Of a stretch of DNA of 48,660 nt, positions 1 through 6,156 are shown piece after piece. Positions within the stretch are counted from its first letter, which is position 1. Each line of letters starts with the position of its first letter. Made by a program: the position numbers and the translations under genes. Source of the stretch: a virus; the IMG/VR virus record IMGVR_UViG_3300031539_000055, positions 1-48,660 of that record, one strand, 5' to 3'. The notes below the pieces were generated by a model. The model worked only from the letters and a program-made list of their open reading frames with translations, had not been told where the DNA came from and ran no database searches.

Positions 1-71
1 TTTCCGCCATTGAGGCCGGTCAGGGCAGGGCACCACCCCCACCTTCACCCGGCAGTTCAGAACAGGATCGA

Positions 72-143
72 CGGGACCAACCGGAATCGAACCGGCCTTT
101 TCGCCGTGACGGGGCGAACGATGACCCAGCCTCTTCTGGTCCC
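72..143 (-). tRNA. tRNA-Asp (anticodon GUC), degenerate D arm, C33
   Basis: The acceptor stem GGGACCA/TGGTCCC pairs perfectly. The anticodon stem TCGCC/GGCGA encloses the loop CCGTCAC, giving anticodon GUC. The T arm GCCGG-TTCGATT-CCGGT is normal. Position 33 is C instead of the near-invariant U, and no good D stem can be drawn. It is the last gene of the tRNA array, 39 nt beyond tRNA-Gly. No CCA is encoded. The identity is clear; whether it is functional is uncertain. Confidence 0.75.
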
Positions 144-182
144 AATGTCCCCGGTCTATTTGTGCGCCGGCCGGGAGGCGCA

Positions 183-255
183 AGCACGAGACGGGCATCG
201 AACCCGCAACATTCGGCTTGGAGGGCCGACGCTCTACCGATTGAGCTACTCGTGC
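183..255 (-). tRNA. tRNA-Gly (anticodon UCC), C33
   Basis: The cloverleaf is complete: acceptor GCACGAG/CTCGTGC, D arm GCTC/GAGC, anticodon stem TCGGC/GCCGA with loop CCTCCAA, and T arm GCGGG-TTCGATG-CCCGT. The anticodon UCC reads GGA. Position 33 is C, not U. No CCA is encoded. Confidence 0.88.
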
Positions 256-261
256 ACGGTA

Positions 262-333
262 CGGATCGGGCGGGACTCGGACCCGCGCACAACAGATTAA
301 CAATCTGCCGCTCTGCCGCTGAGCTACCGATCC
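262..333 (-). tRNA. tRNA-Asn (anticodon GUU)
   Basis: All four stems pair: acceptor GGATCGG/CCGATCC, D arm GCTC/GAGC, anticodon stem GCAGA/TCTGT with loop TTGTTAA, and T arm GCGGG-TCCGAGT-CCCGC. It lies 6 nt from tRNA-Gly and 5 nt from tRNA-Tyr, so the array is processed from one transcript. Confidence 0.9.
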
Positions 334-338
334 AACGA

Positions 339-418
339 TGGGGGACCCAGGAATCGAACCTGGCAAGCCGGAGCGCTCGGTTTACAGCCGAGCCGGGATC
401 CCAGTCCACTTGCCCCCC
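339..418 (-). tRNA. tRNA-Tyr (anticodon GUA), long variable arm
   Basis: The anticodon stem CTCGG/CCGAG encloses CTGTAAA, giving GUA. A long variable arm follows, as is usual for bacterial tRNA-Tyr. The T arm is CCAGG-TTCGATT-CCTGG. The acceptor GGGGGGC pairs with GTCCCCC with one G-U. The D arm is less standard. Total length is 80 nt. Confidence 0.85.
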
Positions 419-422
419 GTGG

Positions 423-497
423 GGCTCCGAGCCGGCTTCGAACCGGCGGCCTCCTGCTTACCATGCAGGTGCTCTGCCATGACTGAGCTATCGGAGC
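423..497 (-). tRNA. tRNA-Thr (anticodon GGU)
   Basis: Acceptor GCTCCGA/TCGGAGC, D arm GCTC/GAGC, anticodon stem CCTGC/GCAGG with loop ATGGTAA, and T arm GCCGG-TTCGAAG-CCGGC all pair. It is the last tRNA before the 590-nt interval that carries the HNH gene. Confidence 0.9.
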
Positions 498-547
498 ACG
501 GCGGTCCACCGGGGGCCGGTCTCCGTCCTTCCCGGCACCTGGCTCCA

Positions 548-563
548 GACGCGCGAGCGCGTC
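548..563 (-). terminator. Small GC hairpin downstream of the HNH gene
   Basis: GACGCG and CGCGTC form a perfect stem with a 4-nt loop, about 55 nt past the HNH stop codon. No U-tract follows in the minus direction. It could be a weak terminator or a processing hairpin between the HNH gene and tRNA-Thr. Confidence 0.25.
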
Positions 564-617
564 CTCGGCTACCCCTCCCAGCGAGCCCGCCTAGCGCGTC
601 CGCCAATAGCGGGTCAC

Positions 618-1070
618 TCACCCGATGTACCGCGAGTCTGGCGCGCACCAGCCTTGTTCCATCGCAGTCTTGCGCCGATGGCAGTTGGCGCAACGGACTT
701 CGCACTTACTCACTTCTCGAAATACTGCCGCAAGGCTGAGCCGACGGCTTGTCATATCAGAGACGTTCGCGGCCTTCCCGGCATCCGGCTTGTGATCAAA
801 TTCCAGGACTACTGGGTCCGATTCGCCACAGTCTACGCATGGGTGCGACGCAAGGTAATCGTATATGGCCGTCCGGTTACGAACCTTGATCCGCGCCGAT
901 GTTTCACGATGACCTTGCCGCCTTTGCTTTATGTGTTCGCGGTCCCACTTACGGTGATACTCGCGATCACAGTCACGGCATCGGCCTACGATTTGCGTCC
1001 GCCCACGCTTTAACTGACTGCGGAATTCGTTGAGCGGCTTAGTTTGCCCACAGGCGACACAGGTCTTCAT
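618..1070 (-). CDS. HNH homing endonuclease inside the tRNA array
   Basis: A 150-residue HNH-type nuclease starting at MKTCVACGQ. An N-terminal CxxC pair (CVAC) and a second pair (CRDC) form a zinc ribbon. The C-terminal half carries CVDCGESDP, then LEFDHKP (metal-binding His) and CANCHRR, the usual HNH/McrA-like layout. The longer upstream reading frame is only the antisense of tRNA-Pro, tRNA-Arg and tRNA-Trp, so the ATG at 1070 was chosen. Such proteins are free-standing homing nucleases that cut a target lacking the insertion. The interval looks less GC-rich than the flanking tRNAs. The otherwise tightly packed array (3-10 nt gaps in most places) suggests insertion between tRNA-Pro and tRNA-Thr. 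Activity is inferred from the family. Confidence 0.85.
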   Translation of the reverse strand: MKTCVACGQTKPLNEFRSQLKRGRTQIVGRCRDCDREYHRKWDREHIKQRRQGHRETSARIKVRNRTAIYDYLASHPCVDCGESDPVVLEFDHKPDAGKAANVSDMTSRRLSLAAVFREVSKCEVRCANCHRRKTAMEQGWCAPDSRYIG

Positions 1071-1087
1071 ATGAATCAAATGTACCA

Positions 1088-1160
1088 CCCGCACGCCTGG
1101 ATTTAAACCCACGGTCCCGCCACCCCAAGGCGGTGCGCTACCGGGCTGCGCCACGTCCAG
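1088..1160 (-). tRNA. tRNA-Pro (anticodon GGG), damaged T arm, possible pseudogene
   Basis: The 5' part is a good tRNA-Pro: D arm GCGC/GCGC and anticodon stem CCGCC/GGCGG with loop TTGGGGT. The 3' part is poor. The T stem GTGGG/CCAGG has about two mismatches, and the acceptor CTGGACG/CGTGCGG has a G-G mismatch. The damaged side faces the HNH gene, whose start codon lies 18 nt away. It may be a tRNA altered by the HNH insertion, or a divergent phage tRNA. Confidence 0.6.
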
Positions 1161-1167
1161 TTGGAAG

Positions 1168-1240
1168 TGCCCCGAGCGCGACTCGAACGCGCGACTTCTG
1201 GCTTCGGAGGCCAGCACTCTGTCCGCTGAGCTATCGGGGC
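1168..1240 (-). tRNA. tRNA-Arg (anticodon CCG)
   Basis: Acceptor GCCCCGA/TCGGGGC, D arm GCTC/GAGT, anticodon stem CTGGC/GCCAG with loop CTCCGAA, and T arm GCGCG-TTCGAGT-CGCGC all pair. It reads CGG. Confidence 0.9.
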
Positions 1241-1243
1241 AAG

Positions 1244-1317
1244 CGGGACCGGAAGGAATCGAACCCTCGACCTCCCGCTCTGGAGGCGGGCGCTCTACCA
1301 ACGTGAGCTACGGACCC
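1244..1317 (-). tRNA. tRNA-Trp (anticodon CCA)
   Basis: D arm GCTC/GAGC, anticodon stem CCCGC/GCGGG with loop CTCCAGA, and T arm GAGGG-TTCGATT-CCTTC. The acceptor GGGTCCG/CGGTCCC has one U-U mismatch. Only 3 nt separate it from each neighbour. Confidence 0.88.
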
Positions 1318-1320
1318 AAG

Positions 1321-1393
1321 TGTGGACCCCCGGGATCGAACCGGGATCTCCGGTGCTTCAGGCCGGTGCCTTGACCACGTCGGCCAGATCCAC
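1321..1393 (-). tRNA. tRNA-Phe (anticodon GAA)
   Basis: Acceptor GTGGATC/GGTCCAC and T arm CCCGG-TTCGATC-CCGGG are sound. The anticodon stem CCGGC/ACCGG has a C-A mismatch next to the loop CTGAAGC; the central triplet GAA makes it Phe. The D arm GCC/GGC is short with a large loop. The mismatch lowers certainty about identity and function. Confidence 0.7.
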
Positions 1394-1396
1394 GTA

Positions 1397-1469
1397 CGCC
1401 CCCACGGGGAGTTGAACCCTCGTCCTGCGGCTTGAAGGGCCGCCGTCCTGACCGGTAGACGATGGGGGC
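1397..1469 (-). tRNA. tRNA-Glu (anticodon UUC), C33
   Basis: Acceptor GCCCCCA/TGGGGGC and the Glu-like D region TCGTCTA...AGGA are clear. The anticodon stem GCGGC/GCCGC encloses CCTTCAA, giving UUC. The T arm is GAGGG-TTCAACT-CCCCG. Position 33 is C, where typical Glu loops have CUUUCAC. Confidence 0.85.
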
Positions 1470-1479
1470 CACAACCTCA

Positions 1480-1552
1480 TACGACCAGCCGGATTCGAAC
1501 CGGCATCCCCACCGTGAGAGGGTGGCGTCCTGCCTGGTTAGACGATGATCGC
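1480..1552 (-). tRNA. tRNA-Glu (anticodon CUC)
   Basis: The anticodon stem CCACC/GGTGG encloses CTCTCAC, giving CUC with a normal U33. The T arm is GCCGG-TTCGAAT-CCGGC. The acceptor GCGATCA/TGGTCGT pairs with G-U pairs. It is the first tRNA of the array to be transcribed. Confidence 0.88.
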
Positions 1553-1599
1553 GTTGCGGGGCCGGCAGTAGAGGTCTCACCCCTTGCCTACGGCCGGTC

Positions 1600-1628
1600 C
1601 CTTCTTCCCTCAAGACCTGAGCTGTCAA
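1600..1628 (-). promoter_or_regulatory. Possible promoter for the tRNA array
   Basis: On the minus strand a perfect TTGACA occurs at 1628-1623. Seventeen bases on lies AGAAGG, a poor -10 element. It sits about 50 nt before the first tRNA and after the hairpin at 1650-1689. Only the -35 match supports it. Confidence 0.2.
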
Positions 1629-1649
1629 TCAGCTGTTCCCTCAAACGTC

Positions 1650-1689
1650 AAGCGCCCCGCCTCCTGCTGCTTCCGGGGGCGGGGCGCTT
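1650..1689 (-). terminator. Strong 12-bp inverted repeat, probable terminator
   Basis: AAGCGCCCCGCC and GGCGGGGCGCTT form a perfect 12-bp stem with a 16-nt loop. It lies between the end of the lysis region and the tRNA array. There is no clear U-tract on either strand, so factor-independent termination is not certain, but its strength and position suit a transcription stop or an RNA 3' end stabiliser. Confidence 0.5.
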
Positions 1690-1716
1690 CGTTCGCGCTT
1701 CCTGGTGCGGGTCCTC

Positions 1717-1899
1717 TCAGATCCCGCCCCCTCGGTCGCCCCGCTTACCCGTCAGTCGCTCGGCTCGCGCTTCATGCCGCCCGGCGTTCGGGTTGCGGGG
1801 CCACCGCATCGGTGTGATGACGCACGATGCGTCGGTCGTCGGCTGCCGATAATCGGCGCCCGCTGGCCTGGCGAATCGGGTTGAACTTCTCGCGTTCAT
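1717..1899 (-). CDS. Doubtful 60-residue ORF
   Basis: An ATG at 1899 is preceded by AAGGGG at a usable distance. The product (MNARSSTRFARPAGADY...) is Arg-rich, has no domain I recognise, and could be a chance open frame in GC-rich DNA. Listed only because it is the best candidate in the interval. Confidence 0.15.
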   Translation of the reverse strand: MNARSSTRFARPAGADYRQPTTDASCVITPMRWPRNPNAGRHEARAERLTGKRGDRGGGI

Positions 1900-2524
1900 C
1901 GTTGCCCCTTGGTGCGGCGTTTCCTGCATGAGCCTTCATGATACGTTGCGCCTGCTCGAATGTAAAGGATCATCGCGAAAGTCGTTCGCGCGCCACGTTT
2001 TTCTTTTCCTTCTTCTGGGCATGCGGATACCGTTTAACCGTCGTGATGGACCAACAACGCCGCTGACTGTAGATTGCCGAGAAGGAGGCGTCGTCCCGGC
2101 CGCCACTGGTCGCTGCCAGCTCCCGGGCATGGACAAGCCCGCCTAAGCATGACCTCCCGGTCGGCTGGGAGGCTCTACGGCGGCCCCCTGTAAAGGAAAA
2201 ACCGGCGTCAACGACGGACCACGTCGCTCGGCAGCGTTGCGTGGATTTGGTGAGGCGCCGTTCCTTACGTCATCCCGTTGGATGCGGTCCCCTGGGCGGG
2301 GTTCCCCCGATAACGGTGTCAGAACTCGGGTCATGGGCAAAGCGAAGGCCCCCGAACCATGCGCTCCAGGCTCCGTCAGGGGCCTCCCCGGCAGGGCCGG
2401 GACATGATACAGGGGCCTACACCAAAGTCTTCTAAATCTGACGGATTAAGAAGCACTCTGAGCCGTGGCCCAGGGTTGGCACCTATACGTTAAGGGTTTC
2501 TCCCCGGCGCGTAAAGTCCCCTGC

Positions 2525-3190
2525 CTACGGCCTGGGACAGAACGCGTAGCACAGCACGCCGCCGATCGCCGCCGGCGGCAGGGCCCGCAGCACCTTCATC
2601 CCCAGTGTGGGCTTCGCCGCCCTTCGCCATGCGTCCGTCGCCCGGACCTGGGCGGCCAGGGCCTCGTTCAGCCTGGCCACCTGCGCCGTGCTCGCCGTCC
2701 ATCCGCTGTCGGCCTGGGCCCACAACCCCCGCCACGAGTCACGCTCGGCCTTCAGGGGCGCGAGGAGGGCCGTGGCCGCCCCTACCTCCCGGATCGCCGC
2801 TGCCAGGGCTCCACGGGCCGCCTCGTAGGTCTGGCGCGGCACCACCGTGGCGGTGTCGGCGAGCAGCCGTTCCAGGGAATCGGACCGAGCCGTCAGCACC
2901 ACCCGCTCCGCGCGTCGGGCTTGGGCCTCGGCTGCCAACCGGCCCTCAGTGGCAGTCAGCGCCGCAGTCTGCGCCATGCTGGCCACCCGCTCGGCCAGGT
3001 AGGTCATCCGCATCTCGGCTATCACCGCCGAGTCCAATCGTACCGCTATGCGGAGATCGTTCGCCACACGCTCGGCCTCCTCGGCCCGCCCGCGCTGCTT
3101 GGCGTTGCGCGAGTCTGCCACGAAGGCGCCGGCCAGGAACCCGCCCACCGCGCACGCCACCAGCACCCACCAGGGGACCGTGATCTTCAT
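2525..3190 (-). CDS. Spanin-like membrane-anchored coiled-coil protein
   Basis: A 221-residue protein starting MKITVPWWVLVACAVGG. One transmembrane segment (residues about 6-24) with few N-terminal charges is followed by a long Ala/Arg/Glu-rich helical region (about 30-185) and a short hydrophobic C-terminus. One N-terminal anchor plus a periplasmic coiled coil is the architecture of Rz-type inner-membrane spanins, which help disrupt the outer membrane at lysis. Its place at the end of the late operon, near small membrane proteins, fits. I chose the ATG at 3190, just past the stop of the upstream phosphoesterase gene. No separate outer-membrane spanin lipoprotein was found, so this is a structural guess. 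Confidence 0.55.
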   Translation of the reverse strand: MKITVPWWVLVACAVGGFLAGAFVADSRNAKQRGRAEEAERVANDLRIAVRLDSAVIAEMRMTYLAERVASMAQTAALTATEGRLAAEAQARRAERVVLTARSDSLERLLADTATVVPRQTYEAARGALAAAIREVGAATALLAPLKAERDSWRGLWAQADSGWTASTAQVARLNEALAAQVRATDAWRRAAKPTLGMKVLRALPPAAIGGVLCYAFCPRP

Positions 3191-3194
3191 GCGG

Positions 3195-4274
3195 TTACCA
3201 ACCCTCCGCCTTCCGGTCGAGCAAGAACACCGGGGCATACGTACTGATACCGTGCTCGGGACTGTTGAGCCACAACGATGCCACCGGCTCTTCGAAGGGC
3301 AGGTTGCAGGCGTAGGCGAACTCGTTGTACCCGATTGTGCTACCGCCCACGATCAGCCCGTGCAGGAAGTAGCTTTGGTGGAAGTGTCCCATGACCAGCA
3401 CGTCCCACGGCTGCGCGGTCGCGGTGTCCCTACCACGCTTCCTGTGCGAGCCCAGCATGAGCGGGGTGAGGAAGCCTGAGATACCAGAGCCCCCGTGGAA
3501 CTGGTCCCCGTGCGTCAGGCAGTACCGCGTCCCGTAGACCGGGAAATGCAGGTCCGCCCCCGTGGCAACCTGCATCGTCACGCGCGCATCGTCCCGTAGT
3601 TCTCGGGCGACCAGCTGGTAGACCAGGCCATCGAAGCTGTCCCGCGCCTTGCCCTTGGCCCTCGGCTTCTTCGTCGTGCGCCCGTGGTTGCCCACCACCG
3701 CACCGACATGGATCTTCCCGAAGTAGTCGGCGAGCAGGCGGATCAGTGCGATGACCGGATCGAGCACGCCTATCACGCTCTCCGTCACATACTCCGTGTT
3801 CGTCTCCCGGAGTTCGTCGTGGATTTCGCCGCCGAGCAAGTCGCCGCCGAGCATGAGGTTGAAGCCATCGTACTCCACGCCGGTCAGGTAGTCGCGCGCC
3901 AGCTTGATCGCGCCATCGCCCGCCCGGTGGATGCGCTGCTCCGCGATCTTCGTATCGTAGCAGTTGACCCCGCCGATCTCCTCGGGCCGCACGCGCTCGC
4001 CCCAATGCACGTCGGTCAAGATCATGCTCGGGATGACCTTGTGGGCCCCACGCTTGCGCTTGGGCGGAACCAGCCACTTCGGGGGAGACAGGGCTGCGGC
4101 ATCCAGCGCCTCGAATACCCCCAGGCGCCGACGTACCTCCGTCAACTCCTCCTCGCGGGCATGGAGCGTGACGCGCAGCGTGCGGTTGTCTCTTGCGATC
4201 TCCTGGTTCTCCGAAAATCTGGCTTCACCCTGCTCCGCCACGAAGGCGTCCAGTGACTTCGCGTCTCCGTTCAT
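3195..4274 (-). CDS. Calcineurin-like metallophosphoesterase
   Basis: A 359-residue protein with the full metallophosphoesterase motif set: LTDVHWGE (Asp88, His90), GGDLLGG (Asp145), VVGNHGR (Asn196, His197), LTHGD (His255) and GHFHQ (His297, His299). These residues bind the two-metal centre in this superfamily of phosphomonoesterases, phosphodiesterases and nucleases. The N-terminal 60 residues look helical and are rich in Glu/Arg. The start at 4274 lies 2 nt after the stop of the preceding 81-residue gene, with GGGGAGG just upstream, so the two are probably translated together. The substrate is unknown; a DNA or RNA processing role is as plausible as a lysis-related one. Confidence 0.88.
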   Translation of the reverse strand: MNGDAKSLDAFVAEQGEARFSENQEIARDNRTLRVTLHAREEELTEVRRRLGVFEALDAAALSPPKWLVPPKRKRGAHKVIPSMILTDVHWGERVRPEEIGGVNCYDTKIAEQRIHRAGDGAIKLARDYLTGVEYDGFNLMLGGDLLGGEIHDELRETNTEYVTESVIGVLDPVIALIRLLADYFGKIHVGAVVGNHGRTTKKPRAKGKARDSFDGLVYQLVARELRDDARVTMQVATGADLHFPVYGTRYCLTHGDQFHGGSGISGFLTPLMLGSHRKRGRDTATAQPWDVLVMGHFHQSYFLHGLIVGGSTIGYNEFAYACNLPFEEPVASLWLNSPEHGISTYAPVFLLDRKAEGW

Positions 4275-4276
4275 GG

Positions 4277-4522
4277 CTAGTGCCTCCCCGAGTAATGCGC
4301 GTCCAGGTCCGCATTGGTGACGGTCGCGCCCACCACCGTGATCAACCACTCAAGTTGATCAGCGCGCTTGACCTTCCGATCCGTGGCCCGCCGCAACTGG
4401 TCCCTGATGTCTTCCGCCAGATGGCACACAGGGCACTCCGCCCTCCGCCTGTCTTGCATGAAATCTACCAGAGACTTCACCGGCTGCGGTTCCGCCGTGT
4501 TTCCTGCTCCAGGCTTCGACAT
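4277..4522 (-). CDS. Small protein with one CPVC motif
   Basis: An 81-residue protein (MSKPGAGNTAEPQPVKS...). The middle (RRRAECPVCHLAEDIRDQL) has one CxxC followed by His, and a charged helical stretch follows. It is tightly coupled to the metallophosphoesterase downstream (2-nt gap), suggesting a partner role. I do not recognise the family. Confidence 0.7.
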   Translation of the reverse strand: MSKPGAGNTAEPQPVKSLVDFMQDRRRAECPVCHLAEDIRDQLRRATDRKVKRADQLEWLITVVGATVTNADLDAHYSGRH

Positions 4523-4539
4523 AGTCGCGTTCCCCCTTG

Positions 4540-4812
4540 TTAGGTGGTACCGTCCTTACACAGGACCCGCACCTTGCGTAGCATGGCAGCCATGATCGTG
4601 GTGCCATCCCGCGCGTCACCCTCGACGTGTCCGCTAAGAAATATCTCGGAGTGGATCGTGAGCGCCCGGGCCGTCCTCTCCCAGACCCAGCCGACCGTAC
4701 GCACCCGTACAGGTGGGAGGTGCGCGCCCTTCTCGATGCTGTCCCCGGCCGCGTCCATCCACTCAACGATGACCAGTTGACCGGGCCGCAAACGTACCGG
4801 GACGCGTTTCAT
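4540..4812 (-). CDS. Small conserved-type phage protein, unknown
   Basis: A 90-residue protein (MKRVPVRLRPGQLVIVEW...). Alternating hydrophobic and charged stretches suggest a small beta-rich fold: a valine-rich strand about residues 12-18, then VRTVGWVWERTARALTIHSEI. Small proteins of this style occur among phage accessory genes, but I cannot name a function. It lies between a membrane protein gene and the CPVC protein gene on the same transcript. Confidence 0.65.
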   Translation of the reverse strand: MKRVPVRLRPGQLVIVEWMDAAGDSIEKGAHLPPVRVRTVGWVWERTARALTIHSEIFLSGHVEGDARDGTTIMAAMLRKVRVLCKDGTT

Positions 4813-4822
4813 CTCGTTGCCT

Positions 4823-5284
4823 TCACCATGTCTTCTCGCTCCAGCCGAAGTGCGGCACCAGCCACGCGGCCACCGTCGCCCCAGCGATCACACCGAGGGC
4901 CAGGGCTGGGGAGGGGCCGAAAACGTCCGCGAAGTTGTGGCGCAGGATCAGCCCTACCACCACGCCATCGAAGATGCCCGACCCACCGGCCAGGCCCTTC
5001 CACGATAGCACGCCCTTCGTGCCGGGCCTCGCCTGCTCGGCCACGTACCGCCGCCATTGCGACAGTGTCTTCGCCCGGCGTGGGTCCTTGTCGTCGCGCA
5101 GGTCGATCACCCCGGCGATCTCCAGCGGCAGGAAAGCGGCGTACAGCCATGTGTACCACGTGAGCGTGAAGGCCCCGCCCATGACGGGTGGCACCACGAA
5201 CATCCCGGCCAGCCACGCCAGGTGCCACAGCGCCCACGGCCAGAGCCAGAACCCGGCCAGACTGATCCTCGCCTCGGTTGTCAT
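4823..5284 (-). CDS. Polytopic membrane protein, possible holin-like
   Basis: A 153-residue protein with about four hydrophobic segments (residues about 8-30, 33-58, 100-116 and 122-142). A charged loop in the middle includes DLRDDKDPRRAKTLSQWRRY. The start overlaps the stop of the DUF5675 gene in an ATGA arrangement, so translation is coupled. Placement beside a putative peptidoglycan-active protein and other small membrane proteins suggests a role in lysis or envelope access. Holins vary too much for sequence to confirm this. Confidence 0.65.
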   Translation of the reverse strand: MTTEARISLAGFWLWPWALWHLAWLAGMFVVPPVMGGAFTLTWYTWLYAAFLPLEIAGVIDLRDDKDPRRAKTLSQWRRYVAEQARPGTKGVLSWKGLAGGSGIFDGVVVGLILRHNFADVFGPSPALALGVIAGATVAAWLVPHFGWSEKTW

Positions 5285-5736
5285 GCGGGCTCCCGGTCAG
5301 AAAGGGTGATGCTCAGTTCCTTGCGCTCCGCCGCGTACACGACCAGCGGATACAGCCGCTCGTAGGCGGGCACCGAGCGCTGGACGGTGAACTCCTCCCC
5401 GCCGCTCATCTGCGGAGTCTCGCCCACCAGCACGCAGCCCTCCGTGTCCATGCGCGTGTTTCCGCAGTGGATCAGGATGTACTCGAAGCCCGGCACGTCG
5501 CGGATCCAGAGCATGCCGCGATGCCACTCGCCGAACCGCTTGGAGTAGCGCTGGTGGAACCCGCCCTCGGTGCGCAGCGTCACCATGTACGTGCCCGCCG
5601 GGATGCACGTCTCCCCGGGCACCTTCATGTGGCGCCGGGCGTCCTCCAGCGTCCAGCACACCGGCTCGCCGTTGAGGTACACCCGGCCCAGCGTGCTCTT
5701 CCGCCCGAGCCCCATCCGTTCTACGAATAGCTTCAT
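5281..5736 (-). CDS. DUF5675 family protein, candidate peptidoglycan-active enzyme
   Basis: A 151-residue protein matching the DUF5675 pattern: CWTLEDARR, GETCIPAGTY, RFGEW, VPGFEYILIHCGNT and DTEGCVLVG. The pairing of ILIHCGN (His90) with a nearby TEGC (Cys101) recalls the catalytic His/Cys signature of L,D-transpeptidase-like folds. DUF5675 is frequent in phage and prophage lysis regions. It overlaps both neighbours by ATGA junctions, between two membrane protein genes. No other endolysin is recognisable in the window, so it is a candidate for that role. Family assignment is fairly secure; enzyme activity is inference. Confidence 0.8.
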   Translation of the reverse strand: MKLFVERMGLGRKSTLGRVYLNGEPVCWTLEDARRHMKVPGETCIPAGTYMVTLRTEGGFHQRYSKRFGEWHRGMLWIRDVPGFEYILIHCGNTRMDTEGCVLVGETPQMSGGEEFTVQRSVPAYERLYPLVVYAAERKELSITLSDREPA

Positions 5737-5942
5737 GGGTTGTCCTCCAGCCCAGGGTTGCGGGCTTCACCCCGATTGTCGCGTAGTGCGTTGGTCAGGT
5801 GCCCGCCTCCCAACGCGACCATGCAGATTTCGCCGAACACCTTGATCGCCTCGACGGAGTCCTTCGTCACGGCCAAGTAGAAGCCTGCCCCCATCGCCAA
5901 GATGGACAGCACCAACCACCGGGAGGCGAGCCATCTGTTCAC
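5733..5942 (-). CDS. Small two-segment membrane protein, holin-like
   Basis: A 69-residue protein with GTG start (GTGAACAGATGG) sharing a GTGA overlap with the stop of the preceding 52-residue ORF. Two hydrophobic stretches (about residues 8-24 and 38-53) and a charged C-terminus (RDNRGEARNPGLEDNP) give a class II holin-like layout. Its first seven residues MNRWLAS recur in the 15-residue ORF upstream at 6109-6156. It overlaps the DUF5675 gene by ATGA. Confidence 0.7.
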   Translation of the reverse strand: MNRWLASRWLVLSILAMGAGFYLAVTKDSVEAIKVFGEICMVALGGGHLTNALRDNRGEARNPGLEDNP

Positions 5943-6097
5943 AGGAGAGTCGCCAAAAGAAGGATCACGAACACGCCGATTGCTACGACGCGGAGAAGCC
6001 TCTGGTCCCGCTTGTCCTCAAGGACGTGCGCGTTCACCAGCTCCACCAGCACGCCCACAATGACAGCAGCGCCAGCGATGACGGTGATCTGGATCAT
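5939..6097 (-). CDS. 52-residue membrane protein
   Basis: Starts MIQITVIAGAAVIVGVL after an AAGGAG ribosome site. The N-terminal hydrophobic segment (residues about 4-20) and C-terminal segment (about 36-51) flank a charged loop LEDKRDQR. The stop overlaps the GTG start of the holin-like gene. It may be a second holin or antiholin component. Confidence 0.65.
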   Translation of the reverse strand: MIQITVIAGAAVIVGVLVELVNAHVLEDKRDQRLLRVVAIGVFVILLLATLL

Positions 6098-6108
6098 GGT
6101 GCAACTCC

Positions 6109-6156
6109 TTATCTGAGGAACCTCGACAGCACTACGGAGGCGAGCCAGCGGTTCAT
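6109..6156 (-). pseudogene. 15-codon relic of a holin-like gene start
   Basis: ATGAACCGCTGG at 6156 encodes MNRWLAS, then VVLSRFLR and a stop. The first seven residues match the start of the holin-like gene at 5942. Its ATGA overlaps the stop of the upstream TM protein, just as for intact genes here. It looks like a leftover of a duplicated and deleted gene, although a translated coupling peptide is possible. Confidence 0.45.

Larger units (their letters stand above)
1553..2524. other. Long interval with no convincing gene
   Basis: About 970 nt separate the tRNA array from the spanin-like gene. Reading frames here are short, on both strands, and without recognisable domains. I see one strong inverted repeat (1650-1689), weaker ones (CCTCCC/GGGAGG at 2153-2172; AGGCCCC/GGGGCCT at 2346-2385), a possible promoter before the tRNAs and one doubtful 60-codon ORF. 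It may hold untranslated RNA, a processing region or decayed genes. Confidence 0.5.

Noticed and set aside
10-300. Plus-strand frames across the tRNA array
   Set aside because: They are complements of folded tRNA genes on the minus strand.
1071-1301. N-terminal extension of the HNH frame
   Set aside because: It translates tRNA-Pro, tRNA-Arg and part of tRNA-Trp; the nuclease begins at the ATG at 1070.
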